Positions 5,451 to 5,464 of a DNA stretch of 5,464 nucleotides are shown in pieces. Source of the stretch: DASPXY01 sp038227745 (lineage in GTDB: Bacteria > Planctomycetota > Planctomycetia > Gemmatales > Gemmataceae); NCBI GenBank assembly GCA_038227745.1, contig JBBRPS010000692.1:1-5464 (forward strand). The letters run 5' to 3'. The stretch's first letter is position 1. Every line of letters starts with the position of its first letter. Position numbers and translations under genes: made by a program. The notes beneath the pieces are model-generated. The model did no database searches and was not told where the DNA came from. It saw nothing but the letters and a program-made list of their open reading frames with translations.

Positions 5451-5464
5451 GGGGGCGCCAATCC

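Overview
The window is a GC-rich bacterial segment that most resembles a planctomycete of the Gemmata group. This is inferred from gene content: a Hanks-type Ser/Thr kinase with an N-terminal zinc ribbon and a C-terminal PEGA-like segment, a BlaI-type repressor paired with an M56 peptidase carrying a long PDZ-containing extracytoplasmic tail, an IS630-type transposase N-terminus, and dense palindromic repeats. No rRNA, tRNA or CRISPR array is visible, so the assignment rests on protein style alone.

Layout. Positions 1-138 are AT-richer and appear to be the right end of an insertion sequence: the last 37 codons of a probable transposase (stop at 114-116), then about 22 bp of terminal sequence. 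The element interrupts the 3' end of the minus-strand kinase gene (99-1472), which now ends in about a dozen element-encoded residues. The interval 1473-1678 is a divergent control region with a good sigma70-like promoter in each direction. Two abutting 14-bp operator-like repeats lie over the predicted start site of the rightward promoter. Rightward follow a BlaI/MecI-family repressor (1679-2065) and, 19 nt later, an M56 (BlaR1-type) membrane metallopeptidase with a PDZ domain (2085-4694).

Downstream is accessory DNA. It begins with a 222-bp nested inverted repeat (4716-4937). A short IS630-like helix-turn-helix transposase fragment follows (4987-5265), with a coding-like tail in another frame (5261-5347). 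A cluster of REP-like palindromes (5382-5450) ends the window.

How it fits together (inference). The repressor and membrane protease form a BlaI/BlaR1-like two-gene signalling unit. The repressor probably controls its own operon through the tandem operators, and the protease would relieve repression on an extracytoplasmic cue. The usual penicillin-binding sensor is absent and is replaced by a charged helical region plus PDZ domain, so the cue is probably not a beta-lactam. The divergent kinase may be functionally linked, but its C-terminal region has been cut by the insertion.
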